Positions 23,069 to 33,465 of a DNA stretch of 64,000 nucleotides are shown here, piece by piece. The notes beneath the pieces were generated by a model. It saw nothing but the letters and a program-made list of their open reading frames with translations. It searched no databases and was not told the DNA's origin. A program made the translations under genes and the position numbers. Source of the stretch: Isoetes taiwanensis (Eukaryota; Streptophyta; Lycopodiopsida; Isoetales; Isoetaceae); contig JAJEKV010000031.1 in the NCBI GenBank assembly GCA_021234155.1, positions 7,456,748 to 7,520,747 on the forward strand, read 5' to 3'. Every line of letters starts with the position of its first letter. Within the stretch, counting starts at the first letter, position 1.

Positions 23069-23138
23069 GTCTCACAACTTTATACTCGCTTCAAAACAAA
23101 AAGTTAGTTTTATGCGACCAAAGCGCTAAATGTGAGAC
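23069..23138. promoter_or_regulatory. Inverted-repeat module 4 (upstream of gene A, spacer reversed)
   Basis: GTCTCACAAC at the start faces AAATGTGAGAC at the end. The spacer word is the reverse complement of that in module 1 (CAAAACAAAAAGTTAG on the + strand), so this module is inverted relative to module 1. Confidence 0.65.
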
Positions 23139-23334
23139 CACCTCAATTGGGAAAATTTTGGCTCATTCTTTTTTAATCTTGTTAAATTCCAATTCACTTA
23201 ATTGTTACTAGCTTAGCATAACTACAAAGGTGAGAAAAAAAATTTTTCCCACTTTTCGAGGCTTGAGGATCCTATCAAGTTAGTACTACATCGGAACATG
23301 GTCGATTGCTTTGCTCTTGGTCTCCAAGAACATT

Positions 23335-23347
23335 GCTCACGATACCA
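23335..23347 (-). other. Primer-binding site, degenerate initiator-Met tRNA type
   Basis: One base inside the 5' LTR the minus strand reads TGGTATCGTGAGC, close to TGGTATCAGAGC, the usual plant initiator-Met tRNA complement. The position matches the expected primer site. Confidence 0.6.
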
Positions 23348-23348
23348 C

Positions 23349-24904
23349 CGTGGCGTCCCCTACTCATTATACGGTGCACTCACCGTATACAAACAGGAGT
23401 TCTTCCCCACACCAGCTCCATCGCGATACAGGGCCCTCCACATATCACTTTGCCCGTAACGAGGTCTCGATTGGGGAGAGTGAAGGTGTCATTCTACCCC
23501 GTCTCCCTCGGGGCCTACCTAGGCTGCGGAAGCGTAAACATACATGTCGAGCACATACATCAACATCCTGTGACCATCTCGAAGGATGGTCCCCTCATCT
23601 CTGCATAGACAAAGATCAGCACATCACATAGGGGATCCTACCCAAGGCTCGAGACTCAACGGATGGCCCGGCGGCTTGGGTCTCCGGATGAGTTCGCTGC
23701 ATGCAATTCATGGCAATGGATTTGGCCGGCATAAGAACATGGCATAGGGTTGTCCACTCCATCCGCCCCTCACCCGTGCACACTTTGCGAGTAGGCTGAA
23801 AAGTGTTGGGACTCGATCCGTAGCCCGGGATGCATAGCCAAGGGGCTATTCCCGGGTCTCATCCTCCCGCCCGGATGGGGCGGTAGGGATCACTCCCTCC
23901 CAGAGATGCATGCTAACTCAAGGTGACTAGAGGGCCACCGCCCGTGATTCGACCAACCCACCGGAAAGTGTACACCACTTCACGGTGTCGAGCCCATGCC
24001 TTACCCGCACTCGGTGGTAAGCCATTAGACCTAGTCACAATGATCCCCTGTAGGCTTTACACACCGTGGGGATCGTTCAAGAGTCGACATGAACCTCCTT
24101 TTTAGCCAGCCGGCCCCTTCACCCACAACCGGTGTGGCTCTTGTACACAAAGGCGAATCTACAAGCAGCTAGGGAGGCTACTCTAGGAGCATCAACTACA
24201 AGCTTTAGGGCCTCTACCCCCCTTCCCAATACAAGGAGTTCACGTAAATACATCATCCAAATATATCACGGAAGAGCTAAAGAACTAGATCTAATCATAG
24301 AGTTAGGTTCTTTAGTTAGTGTCCTAGATCTAAGATCTAGATAGCTACTATGGGCAATTTAATAGTCTAAACCCTACCGATTCTATGACTAGAAGACGGT
24401 TTAAGCTATTAAATTGACCAAATACCTGATCCTTGAGTGGCTCCTCGACCCGAGTTCAACCATCCTGCCCGAAATGATCAATTCGTGGAAACCGATGGCG
24501 CACTTAAGCAGGCAGCTCGGGGAGGCGGTTTTGGCTCCTGGGGCAGCCAAAACTGAGCTCTAAAACCCTAAGGACGAAAACTAGCAAGCTAGGGTTTTCC
24601 TACCCTAAATAGACATGGGGGTTTAGGCTAGGGTTTCCAATTACCCAATTTGGCATGTGGGATAATTGGAAAGGCCCCACTTGCCTTTAGTGGCTAGGTG
24701 GCAAAATATGCCAACATGGAAAGGTGTGCCCTCATTAATGTGCACATGTGCACATTAATAATATATGAACACTCCTAGTAAGTTGCCCCCTAGGGCTACT
24801 TACCTGGCTATCCGTTGGCGTACACGTCAATCGGGGTGGCGTGTACGCGTGACGTGGCAGTACAATGTACGTCCTGGGAGCGTATACTGTGCTGGAACGT
24901 CACA
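23349..24904 (-). repeat. 5' LTR of the chromovirus (1556 bp)
   Basis: It aligns with 11741-13293 end to end with scattered substitutions and small indels. The outer end is ACGTCACA; the inner end reads CGTGGCGTCC, where the other LTR has TGTGGCGTCC. The same perfect 26-bp palindrome is at 24734-24759. Confidence 0.92.
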
Positions 24905-24909
24905 CCCAA

Positions 24910-26283
24910 GGATTTTTGGGCTAAACTAAAACTGCCGGTATCTGCTGCAGTGGATTTTAGTAGATATGAGTTATTAGATTATGCCTGCGAGCTCTATATT
25001 GTGCCAGGAGCAGCTCCTATGGATTTAGTGCCTAGAGACGTGCCAGATATATTTGACGCTGAGGATGTAAAGTCATGTTTACAAAAGATGGCAAATGGAA
25101 AAGCTCAAGATACTGAAGGCTTTGCCATTGAGATGCTTAAATGGGGAGGGGAAACTCTTCATGCTAAAGTGGCCGAGTTGTTTAACTTGGCGCTTAATGT
25201 TGGTTTTCCTAACCAATGGTGCCAGAACAGGATTGTAACTATCCTAAAGGCTGGAGATCCAACTTGTGTCCAGAATTATCGCACTATTATGATTAGTAGT
25301 GTGATGACTAAGCTCTTTGGGGCTATACTCGAGAAGAAAATTTATGGTTGGACTGACATGCAAGGGATGCGAGCCTTGGGTCAAGCAGGTTTTAGAAAAA
25401 ATCACTCCACTGTGGATCATGTAGTGACTTTACGCATCATGGAAGAGGGAGCTACTGTTGTTTTGTTGATTTTATGAAAGCGTTCGATAGAGTGCCTCGT
25501 ACACAAGGAGCATGCTTGGAGAAATTGGGTATACCAATTCCATTACGAAAGGCAGTTTCACAGCTATACGAAAAAGTGTTGGTAGAACTTACATTCCCAT
25601 TAGATGGCCTCTAAGGCAAGAAGCTAGTAAGTTCATGCTACAGATTGCTTACCTCCTTAAATACTTTATCACCTTCTCGAAAATGGCACTTACAGACTTT
25701 GCCTTCTCAATGGCAATCCATCTGGAACCTTGTTTGGTCTAAATATAATCCTCCAAAGGTAAATGTTCTACTTTGGCAAGTGATTCATTGCTCTTTGAGA
25801 GTTAATGAGATGGTTCATCGCTTTAAGCCGGGAGTAAGCCCACTTTGCCCAATGTGTGAGCGGTGCATTGAAACATTGGAGCACTGTTTATATTTGTGTG
25901 CAGAGCTGAGTAGTCTTAGGTCCTGGCTGCATTCTCTTTTCAGAGTCTCTTTGGATAGTCAGCATTTTCTTTTGGGTCTTTATCCAAATCAGTGGACTAC
26001 TTCTAAAAGGATTTCATTTCACATGGCAAAGTTTTGGCTAATATGGAGTGTATGGAAGCGAAGACGAAGAAAGGTCTTTTATGATAAGCGTATTTCTTCT
26101 CAGGTGGTGCTTCAAGAAATTCGTAAGAAGTTGTATAATTGCTTTCAGATCTCCAATTGGCCTCATCGTATTAAAATTCCAATATGGAGTGATCATCTAA
26201 AAGTGATTGATGCTTCAGGGACATTTCTTACTTCTGGAAGTACTTTGTAATATTTTGAGTAAAACACGTTCTTCAAAAAAAAA
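24910..26283 (+). pseudogene. Outer LINE, 3' portion: reverse transcriptase and zinc-binding region, poly(A)
   Basis: The frame resumes directly after the chromovirus with PKDFWAKLKLP. Reverse transcriptase pieces follow: KMANGKAQDTEGFAIEML (25085-25140), a RIVTILKAGDP block (about 25225), NYRTIMISSVMTKLFGAIL, and GQAGFRKNHSTVDHV (25380-25425). After a shift comes DFMKAFDRVPR (about 25470). A deletion then joins to the post-RT zinc-binding domain at 25645-26250 (SPLCPMCERCIETLEHC). It ends in a short A-tract at 26274-26283. Confidence 0.85.
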
Positions 26284-27775
26284 TGTTAAGAAGTTTGGCC
26301 TGTTGCCAGCTGTCATACATATGAAGGTGGTATTGGCGGTGAACCTGGAGCAGATGCCCATAGGATGTAATCATATCTTCTACGTAAGTTCGCTTTGTAA
26401 AAGATATTGCATTTCTTGTTTCATCTTATTTTATGTTCCACCTTGACTTCTACATCCATGCTCTTTTTTTTTATCCATTTAATTTTAATGAATGTTTCTT
26501 TTGACCTCTTGATGGGTCTTGATATCTTGCAACTATCTGTTAATTTGTATTGTAATAATTCTTAATAGTGTCAAAACTTTGTGCTTTTGCTTCCTATAAG
26601 GAGTTACTTGACACCTTGCTGCTTTGTGTGGATGCGTTGCAAATTCTTCGAACTCTTAATACGTTCTCGTGCATTTAGGACTGGCAATTGGGTCATCTCC
26701 TACACAAAAGAAAGATCACGATCTGCTTGTGGTATCTGATGATGTGTCTAAAATGATAAGAAATAAGTCTTCATTAAGATGTAAAAGACTTTGCTGTCAA
26801 ACCTTTGCTTTTGCTGATTTTCCGTGAGATATTTTTCTACAAATTTGCTCCATTCTGAGATATTTGCGATTCCATTTTGGTCCGTCCTCAACTTCTATTT
26901 ACAATTACCAATGCTTTCTAACTCGCAAAAAAATTCGAGATGCTTGGGATGATCAAGTACCAGACATGTTAAAGATGCAGCAGCAAAGGAAAAGAAGAAT
27001 TCAACTGGGTAGAACGGTCCAAACGTCCAATCCGAGCCCCAAAGGAAAAAAAATAACAGGCATCAATCATGAAAAGCTTGCATTGCCACGACCCCACATA
27101 CATAAATGCGTAGTTTCACCACTAAAAGCTTTGTTACTCCTTCCTCTTGGATAGATTCAACTTAAGTCACATTTTTTATGCATTTCTAGTATGCAAATCC
27201 TTGTGATTCCTCTTGAGTTTTGAGTTTTAAATCCAAGGATTTGATCGTCAAACAATTGCATTTTGATTTGGCTAAAATCTTAGAAATTAGGTGTGCATAT
27301 GCGCTTGTTGTGGTGCGAAGTAGGTGGGCATGTGAAGAAGCTGTTGCATGCTTGCAGGATTTTGTTTCGCAATCTTGGCTTTGTTGCACAAGCCCAATAT
27401 CTTCCAAGAAAAATACTGGCTATTTGTAGATTCGAAAATGTATGAAAAGGGGAATGCTTGAAAATGTTTACACGTCATTTTATTGTCATTATGATCAACA
27501 GCTTTCTATTGTTCAAGTACTAGAATACAGGGTCATAAAATATAGGTTCAACTTTTGCATATTCAATATTGATGCAATATATATATCGGAGATGATTAAG
27601 ATAAATAGGAAGAGTTCAATATTGATGAAATGGACAAGAGATGATTGAGATAAATAGGAAGAGTGATTTGCTTCTCTAGATATGGGGTGTGAAAAAAAAA
27701 GGAGATTTTACTAATACATAGGAAACGTGATTTGCTTCTTTAGATACATGGTGTGGAAAAAAAGAAGCGGCGGCC
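26284..27775. other. AT-rich tract with no recognised gene
   Basis: ORFs here are short and show no family. The 96-codon frame at 26864-27154 is basic but matches nothing I recognise. At 27590-27740 an imperfect repeat of GATTGAGATAAATAGGAAGA and GTGATTTGCTTCT occurs. Confidence 0.35.
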
Positions 27776-29317
27776 TTGGCCGCCGCGATAAATTTCTTGT
27801 ATGCTTAGATACTGTAGGTTTTTCCTCTATTTATGGACCACCTATATGGTATGAAAGAATATCATTTTTGGGGGCCTTTAAAATATGTTTTCGCACCGTT
27901 GCTATGCTGAGAACAAATTATGTTTTAGAGTTGAACAACCAAAATATTATGCAAATATTAATGGCATGAACAACCATTAGAAGGAAGCAATACAATCATA
28001 GAATTAATCTACAATTTCTCTAGTGGCACCAACTAATTCATAAGATAAGCATTTAACAAATTCTCTCATCCTCTAAATTTAACCACAGTTGCTTACAAGC
28101 AAACTCTAATCACCAGGAATTAGAAGCAGGGGGACTCATACAAGATGCAGTTTACATTGTTCAAGCTATGATTTAGTTCAATTGAAGATAGATTCATCCA
28201 CCATAGATACGTCCTCCGTAGATACAAGAAAAGATTTAATGAGATCCATCCTGACGAGGAGATGGATTGTCGATTCTGGCTACGATTGACCTGAAAGAGA
28301 TTCATTATGGCAAATGAAATGGATTGATAAGACAGGCTAGGCTCAGTTCGTACTCCTTATTCCAAGTCACCTGCACCTTATATTCTATGTTTCGTGCAAC
28401 AAACAATTTTCCCTCACGGGTATTCAAGGGCTACTTTGAAAAACTTCTTTTCTTTTAACGTGATCAAATTGGTAAGAATAGGTCAAGAACATATAGACTC
28501 AAATCAAGAAGAGAAATCATTTAGATTCTCAGGACAAGAATTTCTATTCCAATTTGCAATCTCTAGCACCAACCGGATGACTTGCAAACATCACGAATAG
28601 CCAGGCTCTAATACCAATTGTTATGGATCACACCAATGATCCAAATCTTTATAACGTCTAAAGCCATGTTGCAGGGCTTCTTCAATTAAACAAGATCTCT
28701 CTTCCTATTATCCACCTACAGTCGCAACACAACTACAAATTAGTCTCTCAACAGAAGTACAAGCCTGTAAGTTACAAGATAATAGGCAATCTAATCTGGC
28801 CAAGATTACTCCAATTATTCCAAATCTTAAATAGTTCACCAAAACTCGCTTAAGACCTCTTCTTTAAAAGTTACACCCATAACTTCTGATAATCAATTCC
28901 CAGTTCATCAAAACTAGAGAATGATTCAACTCTTGGTTTAGAAAAGGTAGTTCACCGCCCAACCGAGTGAATTTGTGTGAAGTTCTAGCAATTTGTTGCA
29001 AAGAATTAGGCAAAGGCAAATCACAAATCAAGGATCTCCTTACTAAGGAGATAAACGATAAGATTCTAAGGAAGCCTAGGTAAATCCATGGCAGATCGGA
29101 CTGAAGAAAGTCTCCTATTGTTTGCTGGAGAGGTTCCAAAAGTAGATGGTCTCCAATCCAATGTTGTCTGCCCTTTGTTTGTAGCAGTCCGACCATATTG
29201 CCCTCTGGTCTGATGTAGCACCGTCTCATTATAACCTTTCGTTGACCTTTTACAATATCTTGGCTTCAAGATATTATTTAACCTTAACCATTACAAGAAA
29301 TCTATCGCGGCGGCCAA
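27776..29317. mobile_element. Element with 26-bp terminal inverted repeats (1542 bp)
   Basis: The left end TTGGCCGCCGCGATAAATTT, followed by CTTGTA, is repeated inverted at 29292-29317 with one mismatch in 26. The 5' flank holds a further GCGGCGGCC arm, making a local palindrome at 27767-27785. The interior has no transposase. Inside it the minus strand at about 28614-28602 reads TTGGTATTAGAGC, like a Met-tRNA primer site, next to TGTTATGG on the + strand, so a degenerate LTR element may also be present. I found no target duplication. Confidence 0.5.
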
Positions 29318-30700
29318 TATTTCTCTTCATTTGTCTCATCTGCGTATTTCAAAATATACAGGTTTTGAACTGGCACTTTCTCACCTTATGTCTAGAAAGA
29401 TAATGTAAAGTAAAGCCTTTCCAGATCCGTGAAATTAATGTGCAACGTCTATTAATTGAATTAAATGATTTTTACCGTAATTGAATTAAAAGATTTTTAC
29501 CGTTAATGCAATGGTGTGAAGCACATTTGGGATTAGAGATATTTTGTCTCCACCAGTAGACTAGAATTATAAATAATACATAGATAGTATCCAATAACTG
29601 GTGGGTTTCTAACAACTTCATGCATATGCTTTATATTAATCTAGTTCTTAATGCATTAAACTAACAAGGCTAATGTTGCAGTAAATTTCGATGTGTGAAA
29701 TATCATAGGTCACTAGTGATTAACGGGGTAAAGTTTTTCTTAGTTTTTGCAAAGGTTCCTTAATGTCCTCTAAATCACTACATTAACACCATATATAACT
29801 TGCCTCTTCATGAAACAGTTTATTTTTTATAAATAGTATATTTGCATTAAAATAATATGTATATATTATCATACCACTCCATTGGGCAAAGAAATATTCC
29901 ACACAATCTAAAGTGGCATATGTGGCATCTACATGCCTACGAAAGATTCAACTAGAACACCCGGAGAAGACAAAAGGGAACACCAAAGAGATGAAGTTTG
30001 GCAATGTGCCAACAATATCGCAACAATTATTTAGTTACGTAATGGAAGCTAAGACAATGCTTTTCTAAACACATGCAAGCTCGGCACGGTAGGCGCGGAG
30101 GGTCCTGGCAGCATTGATCATGTTTGGTAACAGACATCAAGATCATAATCATGATGCATAACGTGATTAAACCACCAGAATGATATGCCCATAAATATCA
30201 AGCATCCCTATCCACGTTTTTTACTCAAGATAGTTTGCAATGGATTTGTTGATCTTATCAACTAGTTTGAAAAATAAACCCCCCATTCAAGAGACATAAA
30301 TCACCACGAGACCAAGAGATGGTTTCTTAAGACCCTAGCAAAGAAACGAACTAATAAAACTACAACCAAACAATCAGATTCCATAAGATAGCATGCTAAT
30401 AAAATCAACCAGGGTATATATATGATAAAGGCCATCAACTTCCCATTCATATTTAAATGTTACATGGGGCCATAAGAGAATGATGGAAAGCATAACCATC
30501 TCTAACTTCAAATGTGATACAAAATTTCAGCAAAAAGCCTTCAGCTTTCGATGAATCTTTTAGGAACTCCAAACACTCCAAATAAAATGATCCATCAGCA
30601 GCACCAGACAAAACACTACCGGATAACAGAATATATCAAAAAGCAACTAAGATACCTTCAGCCACTGCTGGTACCACCATCTTTAGCAAGTGCCTTCCCC
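29318..30700. other. Intergenic tract downstream of the DUF1644 gene
   Basis: AT-rich; I see no gene. The part next to 30719 would be the 3' untranslated region of the minus-strand DUF1644 gene. Confidence 0.4.
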
Positions 30701-30769
30701 TTGCCTCTGTAGTCTGGATCAGCACACCCCTTCAAGAAGTGTCTTCACCTTGCCTCTGTAGTCTGGATC
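30701..30769. repeat. 49-bp partial tandem duplication at the end of the DUF1644 gene
   Basis: TTGCCTCTGTAGTCTGGATC occurs at 30701-30720 and 30750-30769. On the minus strand the two copies encode DYRGKVK and DYRGKGK, but the gene's stop falls between them (30721-30719). The second copy could encode a further in-frame tail (DPDYRGKGKALAKDGG) only in a different reading frame. Confidence 0.8.
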
Positions 30770-32382
30770 TGTGACGTTCCAGCATAGTATACGGTCCTAG
30801 GACGTATACTGTACTGCCTCGTCACGCGTACACGCCATCTCGATTGACGTGTACGCCGACGTGTAGCCGAGCAAGTAGCACCCTAGGGGGCAACTTGCAA
30901 GGTGTGTGCATTTAATTATGGGCACATTTGCTCATGTGCACACTTATCCATGTGTGTGTCAATGTGTACACATTTATCCATGTGTACACATTTATCCATG
31001 TGGATATCCTAGGCTACTTATTTAATATAAGTGGGGCCACATGCAATTATCCCACATGCCTAGAGGGGATAATGGGAACCCTAGCCCTAACCCTTTGTCT
31101 ATATAGGTTAAGGAAACCCTAACTTGCCATTTTCGTCCATAGAGTTTTAGGGCTCTGTTTTGCTTGCTCCAGGAGTCAAAACCGCATCCCAGACTCTGTC
31201 TGAGCGAATCAGCTCGTTAGTTTCCCAATCTAGCTTCATCTTCTAGCAGCAGAGCAGGATGGTCGAGTTCAGAGCAGAAGGAGCGAGCCAGGGATCAGGT
31301 ATTTAGTCAATTTAATAGCTTAAGCCGTCTTCCAGTCATCGAATCAGTAGGTTTAGCCTATTAAATTGCCCATAGCAGCCATCTAGATCTCTAGATACCA
31401 AGCTCTAACTAAAGAACCTAACTCTATGATATAGATTAGATCTAGTTCTTTAGTTCTTCTGTGATGTATATGGATGATGTATCTCTGTGAACTCATTGTA
31501 TTGGGAAAGGGGGGTAGAGACCCTAAGGCCTGGTAGTTGATGCTCCTAGCTAGCCTCTTTAGCACACTGTAAATTCAGACAAGAGCTACACCTGGTTGTG
31601 GGTGAAGGGGCCAGACTGGCTTATAAGGGGGTTCGTGTTCTGACTCTTGAACGATCCCTCTGGTGTGTAAAGTCTACCGGGGATCACTGTGGACTAGGTC
31701 TAATGGCTTGCCACTGCGTGTGGGCAAGGCATGGGCTCGACACCCGTGGAGTGATGCGTCACTCTCCATTGGGTTCCAGTCGAATAAGGGCAGTGGCCCT
31801 CTAGTCACCTTGAGTCAGCATGTAGATCTCTGGAGGGAGTGATCCCTACCTGCCCCATCGGAGCTGGGGAGATGCAACCCAGGAATAGCCCCTTTGGCTA
31901 TGCATCCAGCGGGCTACAGTCAGGTCCCAACACTTTTCAACCTACTCTGCAAAGTGTGCACAGGAGGGGCGGATGGAGTGGACTACCCTAAGCCATGTTC
32001 TTATGCCAGCCAAATCCATTGCCATGAATTATGTCTGCAATGAACTCTGGAGACCCAAGCCGTCAGTCATCCTCTTGAGTCTGAGTCTTGGGTAGGATTC
32101 CCATATGTGATGTACTGATCTTTGTCTATGCAGATATGTGATGAGCCATCATTCGAGATGGTTATGTGATGTTGATGTTGTATACTGACATGTATATTTA
32201 CGCTTCCGCAGCTAGGTAGGCCCTGAGGGAGACATGGTAAATGACCCTTTCATTCTTCCCACTGGAACTCATCAAGGTTGCAGTGATACGTGGAGGGCCC
32301 TGTATCAGTATGGAGCTGGTATGGGGGATGAACTCCTGTTTGTATACGGTGTGTGCACCGTATATGAGTAGGGGACGTCACA
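30770..32382 (+). mobile_element. Solo LTR of the 13-kb chromovirus family
   Basis: It reads as the reverse of the LTRs at 11741 and 23349, so its sense strand is +. The ends are TGTGACGTTCC and GGGGACGTCACA, with an 8-bp perfect inverted terminus TGTGACGT/ACGTCACA. The flanks are GGATC (30765-30769) and GGATT (32383-32387), a 5-bp duplication with one change. At 1613 bp it is about 60 bp longer than the other LTRs, partly from a local duplication of TGTGTACACATTTATCCA at about 30945-31000. No internal region is present. Confidence 0.92.
31100..31105 (+). promoter_or_regulatory. LTR TATA box
   Basis: TCTATATAGG at 31098-31107 lies about 330 bp into the solo LTR. The matching place in the two other LTRs reads CCTAAATAGACA on the + strand, so their core promoter is altered. 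Confidence 0.5.
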
Positions 32383-32698
32383 GGATTGCCATTTTGTGAT
32401 AAAGAACTTGATAATGATCTAAAGACCTGAAACAGATGGAGAACTGCTAACCATTGACCATCATCCCCAGCAAAATCACTGTCACCTTCCATATCGACAT
32501 TGTCTATAACGTAATCACCAACAACAAGAGCCCCGTGAAATGAAGACCTGATCGTGCTCAACACGTTCCCAATATCATTTTGCCTTTCAATTCGCCGCCA
32601 GGGCCGCTGTCGAACTGCATCTACATCTGAAGGGCGAGCAAGAGGATGATCACTGCGAGCATGTTTCCTCAGTTCATCATAATTTCTACTAAAAGGAC

Positions 32699-33175
32699 CG
32701 CCATATTTAGAGTCCGAGATGTAGTACTTCTAGACTTTTTTTGTGGTGTTTCTGGCCACCCGTTATCAGCCACTGTGCACTTCACAGTTTCAAGCCCAGA
32801 ATCAATTGTTTTGGGTCATTTTTTGCTTGATCCGACCCTATCTAAGCTCAAATCACTTCTTCTCTTCATCAAACTAGTGTTAAAGAGGAAGACAAAGCGA
32901 TTGGAAGGGCTTTTGAAGCATTTCAAGCCGTCCAGGGAGCTGCAAAAAGGATCCGACCAAAGATTTTGGCTCCGCTCGCAGTTTCACACTTGGTTTTTGG
33001 CCAGAAATACCATTTTTTAGCCAGAAATACCATATTTATGGCCAGAAACACCACTTTTTTTTGGCCAGAAACACTTTTTTGGCCGAAAATACCACTTGGC
33101 TGATATCGGATGGCTGAAAATACCACAAAAAAGGTCGGAAATACCACATCCCGGACTCTATATACAGGCATCCCC
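32699..33175. mobile_element. Mutator-type MITE (477 bp) in the DUF1644 gene
   Basis: ACTAAAAGGAC is repeated at 32688-32698 and 33176-33186, an apparent 9-11-bp target duplication. The ends form long inverted repeats of about 72 bp at roughly 80% match; landmarks are TAGAGTCCGAGATGTAGTAC on the left and TAGAGTCCGGGATGTGGTAT on the right (reverse strand). The interior has five copies of a GGCCAGAAATACCA-like word. It has no transposase. Long TIRs and a ~9-bp duplication are typical of Mutator-like elements. Confidence 0.8.
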
Positions 33176-33465
33176 ACTAAAAGGACATCCCTCTTGAGAA
33201 CAATTTCTAGCCTTGCTATTTAAATACTGTCTCACATGACTAGCTCCTTCCATCCTTTCACAGTTCCTCTGCACAAAAGACACATGAGACCACTCAGTCT
33301 TTGATGATTGGGTAATCTTAACAAAACTGCACTATCAAGGGTATCACCGTCAACATCATTAATTTCTGGCTGTGCATTAATTCTGCTAAATTCACTGTCT
33401 TGCTCATCTATTCTATGAACCAAAGATCTTCTACGTCTTCCACTATTATGATACCTTGAGAACAA

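Larger units (their letters stand above)
11741..24904 (-). mobile_element. Full-length Ty3/gypsy chromovirus with two accessory genes upstream of gag
   Basis: The element runs from TGTGGCGTCC at 11741 to ACGTCACA at 24904, 13,164 bp, flanked by perfect 5-bp duplications CCCAA (11736-11740 and 24905-24909). On the minus strand the order is: 5' LTR, degenerate Met-tRNA primer site, accessory gene A, accessory gene B, gag with one CCHC knuckle, protease, reverse transcriptase, RNase H, integrase, chromodomain-like tail, polypurine tract, 3' LTR. The LTRs are about 1.55 kb and all genes carry frameshifts, so it is an old insertion. It sits inside a LINE, which it splits between EKEW and PKDFWAKLKLP. 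A solo LTR of the same family lies at 30770-32382. Confidence 0.92.
30719..33465 (-). pseudogene. DUF1644-family gene broken by a solo LTR and a MITE
   Basis: The minus-strand coding pieces lie at 33465-33187, 32698-32383 and 30769-30719. They encode, in order, LMCLLCRGTVKGW, then after a one-base shift VRQYLNSKARNCSQEGCPFS, NYDELRKHARSDHPLARP, WRRIERQNDIGNVLSTIRSS and GALVVGDYVID, and end at a TGA (30721-30719). These match the plant DUF1644 family, whose role is poorly known. A C..C..H..H pattern suggests zinc binding. The N-terminal CPxCMxHPHNAVLL block expected of the family is missing upstream. Removing the 477-bp MITE and the 1613-bp solo LTR at their target duplications restores continuous flanking frames. 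The frameshift after VKGW is a third lesion. Confidence 0.8.

Noticed and set aside
31598-31804. ORFs inside the LTRs (also near 11610-11913, 23306-24344 and 32250-32564)
   Set aside because: They lie in LTR sequence, are not kept in the same frame between LTR copies and show no domain. The part of 32383-32564 outside the LTR belongs to the DUF1644 gene.
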